Origin: Bacteroidia bacterium
Lineage (GTDB): Bacteria > Bacteroidota > Bacteroidia > Flavobacteriales > Flavobacteriaceae
Length of the DNA stretch: 64,000 bases
Assembly: GCA_030427735.1 (NCBI GenBank)
Contig: JAUIBP010000004.1
Location: forward strand, 1-64,000
Reading direction: 5' to 3'
In this document: piece after piece, positions 19,271 to 28,023 of the stretch
Position numbering within the stretch: the stretch's first letter is position 1
Layout: the number at the start of each line of letters is the position of its first letter
The notes under the pieces: model-generated
The model's input: only the letters and a program-made list of their open reading frames with translations
Database searches by the model: none
What the model was told of the DNA's origin: nothing
Position numbers and translations under genes: made by a program

Positions 19271-20965
19271 ATGCGTTGGACCATAAAACCCAAACCAGAA
19301 TCTCATAAAATTGAAGCCTTAAAAAATGCCCTGCAAGTAGATGAGGTAATTGCTACTTTACTCATTCAGCGTGGTATCGAAACTTACGACGCGGCTAAAT
19401 CGTTTTTCCGACCAGATTTAAGCGAATTACACGATCCGTTTTTAATGCGTGATATGGATAAAGCGGTGGCTAGAATAGAGCAAGCTCTGGAAGCGGGCGA
19501 AAATATTATGGTTTATGGCGATTACGATGTCGATGGCACCACCTCGGTGGCTTTAATAAGTTCATATTTACGAACACGCCAAGATAATATTGCGACCTAC
19601 ATTCCCGATCGTTACGACGAAGGTTACGGCGTGTCGTATAAAGGCATCGATTTTGCACACGACAACGACATAACACTTATTGTGGCTTTAGACTGTGGTA
19701 TAAAAGCTATCGATAAAGTGGCTTATGCCAAGGAGAAAGGCATCGATTTTATTATCTGTGATCACCACCGGCCAGGTGCAGAACTTCCAGATGCAGCTGC
19801 TGTACTCGATCCAAAACGCGACGATTGTAAATACCCATATAAAGAACTTTGTGGTTGTGGAGTAGGGTTTAAACTGATTCAGGCTTTGGCCGAACGTGAA
19901 GGTTTAGGACTTCAGGATTTACAAGTGTATCTAGATTTAGTAGCGACAGCCATTGGTGCCGATATTGTACCCATTACAGGTGAAAATAGGGTGTTGGCCT
20001 ATTACGGACTTCAAGTGATAAACAGCAATCCGAGAGCTGGAATTCAAGCCATTTTAAATCAGGTGAAAAAAACAGAATTCACCATTACCGATGTCGTATT
20101 TATAGTTGCGCCAAGAATCAATGCTGCTGGACGTATGAAACACGGCAATTACGCCGTGCAATTACTTACAGAACAAGATTTGACATTGGCCGAGCAATTT
20201 GCAGCAGAGATAGAACAGTTTAATTTAGATCGACGTGAAGCCGATCAGGATATTACCAAACAGGCGTTAATCCAAATTGAAACGAATAAGGAACAAGAGC
20301 GTTTAACCACAGTAGTGTATCAAGAAGATTGGCATAAGGGTGTTATTGGTATTGTGGCGTCGCGTTTAACCGAAACGTATTACCGTCCCACATTGGTGTT
20401 CACCAAAAGTGGAGACAAGTTAGCGGCATCGGCACGTTCTGTAATTGGATTTGATGTATATAATGCTTTGGAAGCTTGTAGCGAGCATATCGAGCAGTTT
20501 GGTGGTCACAAATACGCAGCAGGTTTAACATTAAAGCAAGAAAATTACGAGGCGTTTAAACAAGCTTTTGAGGATGCTGTATCTAATACAATCGATCGTA
20601 AATTGTTAACTCCAGAACTTAAGATAGATGCTAGAATCTCTTTTAATGAGATCACGCCTAAGTTTTACCGTATTTTAAAGCAGTTTGCGCCGCTTGGCCC
20701 AGGAAATATGTCGCCAATTTTTATAACCGAAGATGTGTTAGATACCGGATATAGTAAAAAAGTTGGAAAAGACGAAGAGCATTTAAGAGTTGTACTAAAA
20801 CAGCCTAACGCCCCAACTTTTACCGGTATAGGATTTGGTTTAGGCGATAAAATCGATATCGTATCTACTACCAAACCTTTTAATATTGCATATTCTGTTG
20901 ATGAAAACCATTGGAATGGGGAGGTGAGTTTGCAGCTGAAACTTCGGGATTTAAACACGTGGTAA
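19271..20965 (+). CDS. recJ: single-stranded-DNA-specific exonuclease RecJ
   Basis: RecJ is a 5'-3' ssDNA exonuclease for recombination and mismatch repair. The 564 residues contain the DHH motifs: VYGDYDVDGTTS, ALDCGIKA, CDHHRPG and the DHHA1-region glycines in RSVIGFDVYNALE and FGGHKYAAG. The C-terminal OB-like domain is present. It may be co-transcribed with the OsmC gene. Confidence 0.97.
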   Translation: MRWTIKPKPESHKIEALKNALQVDEVIATLLIQRGIETYDAAKSFFRPDLSELHDPFLMRDMDKAVARIEQALEAGENIMVYGDYDVDGTTSVALISSYLRTRQDNIATYIPDRYDEGYGVSYKGIDFAHDNDITLIVALDCGIKAIDKVAYAKEKGIDFIICDHHRPGAELPDAAAVLDPKRDDCKYPYKELCGCGVGFKLIQALAEREGLGLQDLQVYLDLVATAIGADIVPITGENRVLAYYGLQVINSNPRAGIQAILNQVKKTEFTITDVVFIVAPRINAAGRMKHGNYAVQLLTEQDLTLAEQFAAEIEQFNLDRREADQDITKQALIQIETNKEQERLTTVVYQEDWHKGVIGIVASRLTETYYRPTLVFTKSGDKLAASARSVIGFDVYNALEACSEHIEQFGGHKYAAGLTLKQENYEAFKQAFEDAVSNTIDRKLLTPELKIDARISFNEITPKFYRILKQFAPLGPGNMSPIFITEDVLDTGYSKKVGKDEEHLRVVLKQPNAPTFTGIGFGLGDKIDIVSTTKPFNIAYSVDENHWNGEVSLQLKLRDLNTW

Positions 20966-21106
20966 GTATTTACAATATTTGGTGTCTTAAAGGACAATAC
21001 TTTCTTTTTTTTAAAGCCTTGTTTATTTATCAATAAAAAAATAATTTATTTTTATTTAGATTAATTATAAATAATCGGTTAATTTAGTAGCTCAAAAGTA
21101 TAGCTT

Positions 21107-21466
21107 ATGAGCCAAGACATTAATAAATTATATCATAACGACTTTGGGGTGGCGTTTATTTGGAACCAAGAAGCAGAAAAGACCAAGACGCCTAAAATTC
21201 AAATTATTTTTCGAGATATGGGGTTTTATTTAACCTATAACGAAATTATTCAATTTAGGAAGCAAGTACATATTGTTAAGCAATCAAATCCCTGTTTTAA
21301 GTGTAAGCGCCAAGATTATAGCAGAAATATGCTTTTAAAAACACCAAGTAAGCAGGTAGATTTAGCGATAAATTCGGCAGAATTACAAGAGATAGACGAT
21401 TTAATAAACGGTACTCTATTTCATATTCATTTGCACGATTACGTGAATGAGCTTTGTAAGAATTAG
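21107..21466 (+). CDS. small Flavobacteriia protein of unknown function
   Basis: This 119-residue soluble protein has no signal peptide. It carries a CFKCKR motif at residues about 64-69, which could bind metal, and the His-rich end LFHIHLHDYVNE. I do not recognise the family. It has its own 5' region after recJ (141 bases) and stands alone, since 213 bases without a gene follow it. Confidence 0.65.
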   Translation: MSQDINKLYHNDFGVAFIWNQEAEKTKTPKIQIIFRDMGFYLTYNEIIQFRKQVHIVKQSNPCFKCKRQDYSRNMLLKTPSKQVDLAINSAELQEIDDLINGTLFHIHLHDYVNELCKN

Positions 21467-21679
21467 TATTCAGTAGCAATTTGCGTTTGGCAGTAGTAGA
21501 TAAAAAGTAGTGTAAGGACTTCAATCGTAAATGTTCAAATTAGCTCATATTTAAATCGATACATGTTATTAGGTTATATTCTAGTATACAGCTGTCCTGG
21601 ATCTCATTGCTAACTACGCACTACTAAAGTCTTACCCTAATCAAATTAACCGTATTTTTGGTTTCAATTACAAATCCTT

Positions 21680-22942
21680 ATGAAACAACAAGACCCTTAC
21701 GCAGCCCTGCGTTATAAAGAATTCAATTGGTTTTTATTGGTGCGTTTTGCTATGGTATTTGCTTGGTCCATGCAGTTTATCGTTATCGAATGGCAGGTGT
21801 ATAGTTTGACTAAAAATCCGTTGTCTTTGGGCATTATCGGGCTAATGGAAGTGATTCCTGCAGTTTCCATGGCTTTGTTTGCGGGGCATATCGTAGACCA
21901 AAAAGAAAAGCGGAATTTATTGTTTACATGTATTGCGGGTTTTTCGGTAATTAGTTTGGGCTTGTTTCTGCTAACTTGGCCTAGAATGGTTGCAGGATTT
22001 TCTGAGCATTCTGTACTATACGCCATTTATGCATTGGTGTTTTTAGGTGGATTCGTTCGCGCATTTCTGGGGCCAACTATCTTTTCGTTAATGGCCTTGG
22101 TAGTGCCTAAAAAAGTTTATCCTAATGCGGCTACGTGGAGCAGCTCGGTGTGGCAAATGGGAGCGGTTTTAGGGCCTGCGCTGGCGGGGTTTTCCATACA
22201 CTTAATTGGTGTGCATTGGTCTATGTGTTTAATTGTTGGTTTTGCTGTAACGGCCTTGTTGGCTTTGACACAAATTTCTAAAAAACCTATTTTAAATCCG
22301 AAGATAGGCGAGCCTGTTATGCAGAGTTTAAAAGAAGGTGTGAAGTTTGTGTTTAATACCAAAGCCATTTTAGGAGCCATAACTTTAGATATGGTTGCGG
22401 TATTATTTGGTGGTGCTGTAGCCTTGTTGCCTGTTTTTGCTCAGGATATTTTAAAAGTAGGGCCGCAAGGTTTTGGTGTACTGCGTGCTGCGCCAGCGGT
22501 AGGAGCTTGCATTACCATGCTTATTTCGGCCTATGTGCCTTTAAATAAAAATGCAGGTATGAAACTCCTCGTAGCTATTTTTGGATTTGGAGCAAGTATT
22601 ATTGTCTTCGGACTCTCCACCTGGTTTTGGATTTCGGTAGGCGCACTGTTTTTTAGCGGGGTTTTCGATGGTATTTCCATGGTGATTCGCCAGACCATTT
22701 TACAGCTAAAAACACCCGACCATATGCGCGGTCGTGTGGCTTCCGTAAATTCGATGTTTGTGGGATCTTCTAATGAATTAGGCGCTTTTGAAAGTGGTTT
22801 AACCGCAAAACTAATGGGCACTGTTACAGCAGTGGTATTTGGAGGAAGTATGACATTATTAATCGTAACAGCAACCGGACTGTTTTCACCAAGTTTTAGA
22901 CGCTTGGATTTGCGTAAAGATCTGGAGGAACATTCTAGTTAG
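21680..22942 (+). CDS. MFS transporter (multidrug/enterobactin-exporter-like)
   Basis: This 420-residue integral membrane protein has about 12 hydrophobic segments. It resembles the EntS/DUF894 type MFS exporters: the N-terminal FNWFLLVRFAMVFAWSMQF region, the loop 2-3 motif AGHIVDQKEKR, and the late DHMRGRVASVNSMFVGSSNELGAFESG (here in parts), which is typical of this subgroup. A TATTTTTG box (21653-21660) precedes the start. The substrate is unknown. Confidence 0.85.
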   Translation: MKQQDPYAALRYKEFNWFLLVRFAMVFAWSMQFIVIEWQVYSLTKNPLSLGIIGLMEVIPAVSMALFAGHIVDQKEKRNLLFTCIAGFSVISLGLFLLTWPRMVAGFSEHSVLYAIYALVFLGGFVRAFLGPTIFSLMALVVPKKVYPNAATWSSSVWQMGAVLGPALAGFSIHLIGVHWSMCLIVGFAVTALLALTQISKKPILNPKIGEPVMQSLKEGVKFVFNTKAILGAITLDMVAVLFGGAVALLPVFAQDILKVGPQGFGVLRAAPAVGACITMLISAYVPLNKNAGMKLLVAIFGFGASIIVFGLSTWFWISVGALFFSGVFDGISMVIRQTILQLKTPDHMRGRVASVNSMFVGSSNELGAFESGLTAKLMGTVTAVVFGGSMTLLIVTATGLFSPSFRRLDLRKDLEEHSS

Positions 22943-23064
22943 TAGTGAAGCGGTGGTTTAGTGAAACGGTAATTGCTTGGGTAAATTGGTTTGTAACTGA
23001 AAATAAAAGCTCAATACGCATTACTATTTTAACGCATTTTCAAATTAGCCCAGCTTCCAGCTGT

Positions 23065-23829
23065 CTAGCTTTTTGGGTCAAGTTCTTTCAACTCAAACTT
23101 TTCTCCATCAAACTTTCCGTAAGTGTAATAGTTTATCCAGTCGCCCAGATTAAAGTATTTAGACGTATCGTTTAGCTGAACTTCCATAGGCAAGTGGCGG
23201 TGTCCGAAAACAAAAAAATCGTAGTGTTTGCTTTCTAGTTTGCGCTTGCAATACTGTACGAGCCATTCGTTGTCTTCGCCTAAAAATTTAGCGTCTTCAT
23301 CGCCAGAAATCAGTTTGTTTTTAACCGACATATATTGGGCTAGACGCACGCCTAAATCGGGGTGTAACCAACGAAATAACCATTTGGAAAACGGATTGGT
23401 AAACACTTTTTTCATGCGTTTATAGCCTTTGTCACCAGGTCCTAAACCATCGCCATGACCAATTAAAAAGGTTTTGTTGTTAAAAGTGAATTCCTTTGGT
23501 TTGTGGTACACGGGGATGTTGAGTTCGGTTTCGAAATAATCGTCCATCCATAAATCGTGATTCCCTACAAAAAAGTAAATGGGAATGCCTGCATCGCGTA
23601 ATTCGGCAAGCTTGCCTAAGGTTCTTACAAAGCCTTTTGGTACTACGGTTTTGTATTCGAACCAGAAATCGAACAAATCGCCAAGCAGAAAAATGGCGGC
23701 GGCATCGTGTTTTATGCTATCCAGCCAGGCTACAAACTTTTTTTCTCGTGGCAGAGATTCCTCTGCCGTAGGAGCACCCAGATGATTGTCGGATGAAAAA
23801 TAAATGTATTTGCCGTTGGGAATTTGCAT
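23065..23829 (-). CDS. lpxH: UDP-2,3-diacylglucosamine diphosphatase
   Basis: LpxH hydrolyses UDP-2,3-diacylglucosamine to lipid X in lipid A synthesis. The 254-residue calcineurin-like phosphoesterase shows the metal motifs SSDNHLGAP, GDLFDFWFE, GNHDLWM, GHGDGLG and FGHRHLP. In Bacteroidota this LpxH-like form is the usual annotation; the first motif reads SDNHLG rather than SDLHL. It converges with the MFS gene. Confidence 0.92.
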   Translation of the reverse strand: MQIPNGKYIYFSSDNHLGAPTAEESLPREKKFVAWLDSIKHDAAAIFLLGDLFDFWFEYKTVVPKGFVRTLGKLAELRDAGIPIYFFVGNHDLWMDDYFETELNIPVYHKPKEFTFNNKTFLIGHGDGLGPGDKGYKRMKKVFTNPFSKWLFRWLHPDLGVRLAQYMSVKNKLISGDEDAKFLGEDNEWLVQYCKRKLESKHYDFFVFGHRHLPMEVQLNDTSKYFNLGDWINYYTYGKFDGEKFELKELDPKS

Positions 23830-23991
23830 GGTGTAAATATAAAAATTGTTTTCTCGATTTTTTTAAATTGGAGTATGAGTTTATATTGAAATCTTTAATT
23901 TTCTAAATAGGTTATTGTTCATTGGTCTCAGTCGTTAGTTTAAACTATGCACTTTTAGAGCAAGATTTTCAGTTTCTATAAATATTTTTGC

Positions 23992-24049
23992 GCCACGAAT
24001 GCACGAATAATTGATATAGTTTTTATAAAACCATTCGTGTATTTGTGGC
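23992..24049. repeat. intergenic palindromic element (17-bp arms)
   Basis: The arm GCCACGAATGCACGAAT (23992-24008) is inverted at 24033-24049 with two transitions, both of which would give G-U pairs in RNA. The loop is 24 bases. It resembles dispersed intergenic hairpin repeats seen in many Flavobacteriia genomes. Confidence 0.65.
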
Positions 24050-24305
24050 TATAATGAACACAAATAATTAGACTTTCAGTCTGTTTCAAACCTATGGACT
24101 TCCAGTCTAAAGTGGTTCATTTTTTCCATTGATAAAAGACGAAATCGATATTAAGAGATCCAAGAACTCCATAATTTATGATAATAAAGCGTGATCTAAC
24201 CAAAAAAAAATAGGCTTACGATAAATTTTCGATAGGCCATTAGTTATTTCTAAATGTTAATTTTGGTTAGAATTTGCGTTAAGGATTGAGCGTTTGTTGG
24301 AGCTC

Positions 24306-24331
24306 TTTTTAAGGTTATTAAACCTTAAAAA
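24306..24331. terminator. bidirectional terminator-like hairpin downstream of queD
   Basis: TTTTTAAGGTT and AACCTTAAAAA form an 11-bp perfect stem with the loop ATTA. It lies 38 bases beyond the queD stop. Confidence 0.65.
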
Positions 24332-24368
24332 AGCGACTCGCGAAAGCCTGACCCATTAGGGGAACGCC

Positions 24369-24821
24369 CTAATTATTATCGGCGGCATACCACTCGGCAA
24401 AACTGCTTTCGGTCTCCTGTAATTTTAAGGCGTGTAACTGGATGTGTTCTGGAAGGTGTTGCTGAATTTTTTTAGCAAAATCGATTACCATCATCTCGCT
24501 TGTGGGCTGGTAATCTACCAAAAGCACATTATGTCCGCGTGTTTCCAGTTCTTTCGCCAGTTCTACATGTGGTGTGTTTTTGTTAAATACGGTAGCGTGA
24601 TCGAAGACATCTACAATTTCGTGCTTTACGATTTTTTTTAAATCGCCAAAATCGATTACCATGCCAAATTTTACGTTGCTGTTATCGGTAATGGGCGTGC
24701 CAATTACGGTAACCGATAGTTTGTAGCTGTGGCCGTGGACGTTCTTGCATTTACCGTCGTAGCCGTACAGGGCGTGACCGGTTTCGAAAGTGAATTGTTT
24801 GGTGATGCGAATCTTGCTCAT
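24369..24821 (-). CDS. queD: 6-carboxy-5,6,7,8-tetrahydropterin synthase
   Basis: QueD makes 6-carboxytetrahydropterin for queuosine/7-deazaguanine synthesis. The 150 residues show the zinc-binding histidines in FETGHALYG and VHGHSYKL, the catalytic Cys in GKCKNVHG, and the late Glu in LKLQETESSFAEW. A TACCTTTG box lies 22 bases before the start on the minus strand, so it diverges from the downstream oxygenase over a shared 140-base region. Confidence 0.93.
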   Translation of the reverse strand: MSKIRITKQFTFETGHALYGYDGKCKNVHGHSYKLSVTVIGTPITDNSNVKFGMVIDFGDLKKIVKHEIVDVFDHATVFNKNTPHVELAKELETRGHNVLLVDYQPTSEMMVIDFAKKIQQHLPEHIQLHALKLQETESSFAEWYAADNN

Positions 24822-24856
24822 TTCAAAATTAATTTAACAGTGCAAAGGTAGCCAAT

Positions 24857-24889
24857 TTGTAAAAGCAATTTGTTTTTCGCCTATATTTG
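24857..24889 (+). promoter_or_regulatory. promoter of the 2OG oxygenase gene
   Basis: TTG (24857-24859) and TATATTTG (24882-24889) are separated by 22 bases. The queD-facing TACCTTTG box (24850-24843, minus) lies just beside it, so the two promoters are back to back. Confidence 0.5.
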
Positions 24890-24961
24890 CGCGCTTTTTG
24901 TTGAAAACATAGGCTAATATGTTAAAATTTAAGGGTGTAACTAAATGAATAGACGCTTTTA

Positions 24962-25603
24962 ATGCAAATGCTTTTTGAGCATTTGGAGCTTGCTGAAAAT
25001 CCGTTATACGAGAGGGTCATAGATGATCTTTTGAATCAGCAGTACAGTATTGTAGATGACTTTTTTGATGCCGATGAGGTTTTAAAACTTCGGGAATCTA
25101 TTTTACTAAAATATGAGGATGATGCATTTAAGAGGGCTGCCATTGGCAATCGCGTAAATGAAACGATAGAAAAATCGATCCGTGGCGATGTGATTCTTTG
25201 GATAGACGAGCAGACGCAAAATGCAGCAGAAACCTTGTTTTTTAACAAAATAAATGCCTTGGTGCACTATTTAAACAGAACTTGTTTTTTGGGGATATTG
25301 CATAAGGAGTTTCATTATGCTATTTATCCTAAAGGTACGTTTTACAAGCGGCATTTAGATACGTTTCAAAACGACGACCGCAGAAAATTGTCGTTTGTAT
25401 GTTATTTGAACGACGAAAATTGGTTGCCTGAAAATGGTGGCGAATTGGTAATATATACCAACGAAAACGGCGTTGAGGTTGAAAAAGTAATTTACCCGTT
25501 TCCAGGGCGTGTTGTTATTTTTGAAAGTCAGCTGTTGGAACACGAAGTAAAACCTGTAAATACTAAACGGTATAGCATTACAGGTTGGCTAAAAACGCGT
25601 TAA
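24962..25603 (+). CDS. 2-oxoglutarate/Fe(II)-dependent dioxygenase (prolyl-4-hydroxylase-like)
   Basis: This is a 213-residue double-stranded beta-helix oxygenase. The iron ligands are the His and Asp in YKRHLDTFQNDDRRKLSFV and the later His in LLEHEVKPV, followed by the 2OG-binding Arg in NTKRYSITGW. This matches the P4Hc family (proline hydroxylase-type), but the protein or free amino-acid substrate is not known. The start ATG at 24962 has an alternative two codons later. Confidence 0.88.
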   Translation: MQMLFEHLELAENPLYERVIDDLLNQQYSIVDDFFDADEVLKLRESILLKYEDDAFKRAAIGNRVNETIEKSIRGDVILWIDEQTQNAAETLFFNKINALVHYLNRTCFLGILHKEFHYAIYPKGTFYKRHLDTFQNDDRRKLSFVCYLNDENWLPENGGELVIYTNENGVEVEKVIYPFPGRVVIFESQLLEHEVKPVNTKRYSITGWLKTR

Positions 25604-25605
25604 AC

Positions 25606-25707
25606 CTAACGGCGATTTTTTGTGCGGTTGTAAACATAAATTATTACCAGTACTAAAGCCAGTACTAGGAACAGGCCGTTTCCGCTTAAAAAGTTTAAAA
25701 TATTCAT
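25606..25707 (-). CDS. 33-residue single-pass membrane miniprotein
   Basis: Reading leftward from the ATG at 25707 gives 33 codons: MNILNFLSGNG, then a hydrophobic helix LFLVLALVLVIIYVY, then the basic tail NRTKNRR. Its start overlaps the stop of the 55-codon ORF in an ATGA arrangement, a sign of translational coupling. The two products look like a paired set of tiny inner-membrane proteins. I do not recognise a family. Such short ORFs can arise by chance, but the perfect membrane-helix-plus-basic-tail layout twice in a row argues for genes. Confidence 0.55.
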   Translation of the reverse strand: MNILNFLSGNGLFLVLALVLVIIYVYNRTKNRR

Positions 25708-25871
25708 AAGTCTTTGTTTTTCTTTTTGTTGTAGTTATAGAGCAGATATGCCAGAAGTACTAAAATAACAAAAGGTAGCATAGAACCGATAAAAACGCCT
25801 ATCTGATAACTGGAATCGGGGGCGTTTTGTATTTTTTGTTCGATGTCTATGTCCTGGATCGCGAGTAACAT
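25704..25871 (-). CDS. 55-residue single-pass membrane protein
   Basis: From the ATG at 25871 the frame reads MLLAIQDIDIEQKIQNAPDS, then a helix of about 23 hydrophobic residues (GVFIGSMLPFVILVLLAYLL), then NYNKKKNKDL. It starts 50 bases after the MATE gene stop in the same direction and overlaps the 33-codon ORF by four bases, so the order MATE, 55 aa, 33 aa may be one transcript. The function is unknown. It could modulate the exporter, but that is only suggested by position. Confidence 0.6.
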   Translation of the reverse strand: MLLAIQDIDIEQKIQNAPDSSYQIGVFIGSMLPFVILVLLAYLLYNYNKKKNKDL

Positions 25872-25921
25872 TATTTTAGAGTTTTGGTTACATCTTCACG
25901 GTCAAATTTAGAAGAATTATA

Positions 25922-27247
25922 TTACCGAACTAAAAAAAGTTGCCTGAATTTAAAAATTAACGGAATACCACGAGCAGCCATCCAAAAGGTAAAGGCAATA
26001 AAAACGGCGTAAAGCTTATAGTCTAAACGATCGAATAGTAATAATACAGGAATAAATACCAAAAATGTAGAGGCTAATAAAACGTTTCTTAAATATTTCA
26101 TTTTTCCTAAACCTTTAAACATCCCGTCGAAGATAAAGGCTAAAGCGCAAAGCGGTTGCATGGCTAATACTATCCAGAATACGTGGTAGAATTCGTTTAA
26201 AACAGCTGGTTGCTTTGTAAATATTAGTCCGATTGGATAATAAAATAGTACTCCCAAAGCAGCGAGAATAAGTCCAGAAACCACTCCGTAAACAATCAGT
26301 TTATTGCTTAAGGCCATCAGTAAATCGGGGCGTTTAGCGCCAAATAATTTACCCGATAAAATATTACCAGCACTGGCAAAACCATCGATTAAAAAAGCAC
26401 CAAAAAACCAGAGGTTTATGGCAATGGTATAGGCTGCAATGTATTCTTTTCCGTAATTGGTAGCGAACGAACTGGCCATAAATAAGGCTGCATTAAGTGC
26501 CAGAGTACGCACAAATAAATTAAGGATCATTATCACGAATTTATGTATTTCCTTATTAAAAGGAAACGATACAAGTAACGGAATATCTGTTTTTTTGAAT
26601 AAATAAATACCCGATAATAAAGCCATTAGAACCTGTGCTATAACGCTGGCATAAGCTGCACCTTTAATGTGTAATGCTGGAATAATTTCGGGAATACCGT
26701 ACACTAAAACATAATCTAGAATGATGTTGGAGCAAGATCCGATTATAGCAATTACCATTGGGTAATAGGTGTTTTGCAGGCCACGGAATGTGCCAAAAAC
26801 AGCAATAGTAAATAGAGTAAACGGAAAACCGAAAACGCGTATTCTATAATATACTTTAGCGTAGTCTAATATAAGCCCGGAAGCGTTGTAGAGTTTGAAA
26901 ATAGATTCGGCTAAGGGGTAGGTTATTAAAATAATACAAAGACTTAAACCTGTAATTAAAAAGATGGCTTGAGCGGGCAGATTTTTAACGGCATCTAAAT
27001 TGTCGGCACCCAAATATTGCGAGATGATAGACGAGATGGCGCTTCGGCTTTGTCCCAATACCCAAATCAGCATCGAGATAAACGTGCCTACAATTCCCAC
27101 AGCAGCCAAAGCTTCGGTAGGATGTATATTAACATTACCCACTATTGCCGTGTCTGTAATAGATAAAATGGGTTCACTTATGCCTGCAATAATAGCGGGA
27201 ATAGCTAATTTGTTAATCTGTTTTAAAGATAAAGAAGCTTCTAACAT
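25922..27247 (-). CDS. MATE family efflux transporter
   Basis: This is a 441-residue, 12-helix cation-coupled exporter of the DinF-like MATE branch. The N-terminal LSLKQINKLAIPAIIAGISEPILS (given here in family terms: LAIPAI and ISEPILSITDTAIVG) is diagnostic, with a second related repeat from about residue 220. The substrate is unknown; family members export cationic drugs or metabolites. Two tiny membrane-protein ORFs follow downstream. Confidence 0.92.
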   Translation of the reverse strand: MLEASLSLKQINKLAIPAIIAGISEPILSITDTAIVGNVNIHPTEALAAVGIVGTFISMLIWVLGQSRSAISSIISQYLGADNLDAVKNLPAQAIFLITGLSLCIILITYPLAESIFKLYNASGLILDYAKVYYRIRVFGFPFTLFTIAVFGTFRGLQNTYYPMVIAIIGSCSNIILDYVLVYGIPEIIPALHIKGAAYASVIAQVLMALLSGIYLFKKTDIPLLVSFPFNKEIHKFVIMILNLFVRTLALNAALFMASSFATNYGKEYIAAYTIAINLWFFGAFLIDGFASAGNILSGKLFGAKRPDLLMALSNKLIVYGVVSGLILAALGVLFYYPIGLIFTKQPAVLNEFYHVFWIVLAMQPLCALAFIFDGMFKGLGKMKYLRNVLLASTFLVFIPVLLLFDRLDYKLYAVFIAFTFWMAARGIPLIFKFRQLFLVR

Positions 27248-27392
27248 TAAAGGGGAAATAGTTTAAAGAGGCAAAGGTCGTGTTTTTAATTAGTATGATA
27301 TTGTAATTTTTAGAGAAATAAGATTTTAATTAAAGTTGTAAATGTCGGAAATTGAATGAATTATGATTAATAGTTGTGAAAAGTGTGATTTT

Positions 27393-27424
27393 TTGGTTTT
27401 ATATGCGAAAAAAATGTAATTTTG
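27393..27424 (+). promoter_or_regulatory. tRNA-Ala promoter
   Basis: TTG (27393-27395), 21 bases, then TAATTTTG (27417-27424). The tRNA begins 12 bases after the -7 box. Confidence 0.65.
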
Positions 27425-27435
27425 GTCGCATAAAT

Positions 27436-27509
27436 GGGGATGTAGCTCAGTTGGCTAGAGCGCTTGACTGGCAGTCAAGAGGTCGGCGGTTCGAGTCCGC
27501 TCTTCTCCA
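27436..27509 (+). tRNA. tRNA-Ala (anticodon GGC)
   Basis: The cloverleaf can be drawn by eye: acceptor GGGGATG/CTTCTCC, D stem GCTC/GAGC, anticodon stem CTTGA/TCAAG with loop CTGGCAG (anticodon GGC), T stem GGCGG/CCGCT with loop TTCGAGT. The acceptor carries the G3-U70 pair, the alanine identity element, and one U6-U67 mismatch. CCA is not fully encoded. Its 3' half serves as the attachment site of the mobile element that starts here. Confidence 0.93.
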
Positions 27510-27510
27510 C
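27468..27510 (+). repeat. attL core inside tRNA-Ala
   Basis: This 43-bp segment from the anticodon loop to the discriminator region matches 49383-49425 except at three positions. The longest exact block is 18 bp (27468-27485), spanning the anticodon loop and stem, the usual crossover zone for tRNA-targeting tyrosine recombinases. Confidence 0.88.
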
Positions 27511-27519
27511 AGAAACAGC

Positions 27520-27556
27520 AAGGCTTTAGAAGATTTAATCTTTTAGAGCCTTTTTT
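27520..27556 (+). terminator. terminator after tRNA-Ala
   Basis: AAGGCT-rich and AGCCTT-rich arms around AAGATT/AATCTT form a long imperfect stem ending in a T run. It probably arrived with the element, since the displaced host terminator lies after attR. Confidence 0.75.
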
Positions 27557-27557
27557 G

Positions 27558-27580
27558 TTTGCACGCAATTTGCACGCAAA
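27558..27580. repeat. putative integrase arm-site repeats, left end
   Basis: Two direct TTGCACGCAA units, 11 bases apart, lie about 50 bases inside attL. A 23-bp copy with two changes sits near attR at 49256-49278 in the same orientation, as expected for arm-type recombinase binding sites. Confidence 0.6.
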
Positions 27581-28023
27581 AAAATAAATCATAATTTTTT
27601 AAATAAAATGAATTGATTTGGGGTAAATATCGAATTAAGAGATGAAAATCCTGAATCGTTTAAGTGTTTGGGCGGAATATTTGTTTGATTTAAACTCAAA
27701 ATATTTCTTTTAAACCAGGTTTTAGTCCCATTTACCCTTCAGTCCTGTTAATAACTCTTCAAAACCCCAAAATCGGCCAAAAAAATCCACATATAAAACA
27801 ATCTGTTTCAAAGCCATCCGATACTAAATAAAACCAGAGCAAAAAACGTCTCATTTTACATGATTAGGTTTGTTTTAATATGTTGATTATAAAATATTTG
27901 TGTATAACTATTCCAGTTTTGTTTCCCTTCCAATAGCCCTGTTTTATACTTTTATTGCCATAGTCCCGTAAGGGCAAACAAAAGCGCTTTTGTTCATTTT
28001 TATCAACCCAAAAAATAAATAAA
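27581..28023. other. non-coding left end of the element
   Basis: No gene is seen in this AT-rich stretch. Near its end, CTTTTATTGCC (27949-27959) is inverted as GGCAAACAAAAG (27973-27984) with one extra base, giving a hairpin some 40 bases before the HTH gene that may regulate it. Confidence 0.5.

Larger units (their letters stand above)
23830..24368. other. 539-bp intergenic region with palindromes, no gene
   Basis: Between the lpxH start and the queD stop no coding frame is convincing. The region holds a large 17-bp inverted repeat (23992-24049), a pair of near-identical GACTT(T/C)CAGTCT units near 24070-24108, and a bidirectional terminator hairpin (24306-24331). Confidence 0.6.

Noticed and set aside
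22945..23175. 76-codon plus-strand frame after the MFS gene
   Set aside because: It runs into the lpxH coding region on the other strand and shows no protein-like pattern.
27436..27509. Reading the tRNA as tRNA-Gly or tRNA-Ser
   Set aside because: The seven-base loop CTGGCAG gives anticodon GGC and the acceptor has G3-U70, both alanine features.
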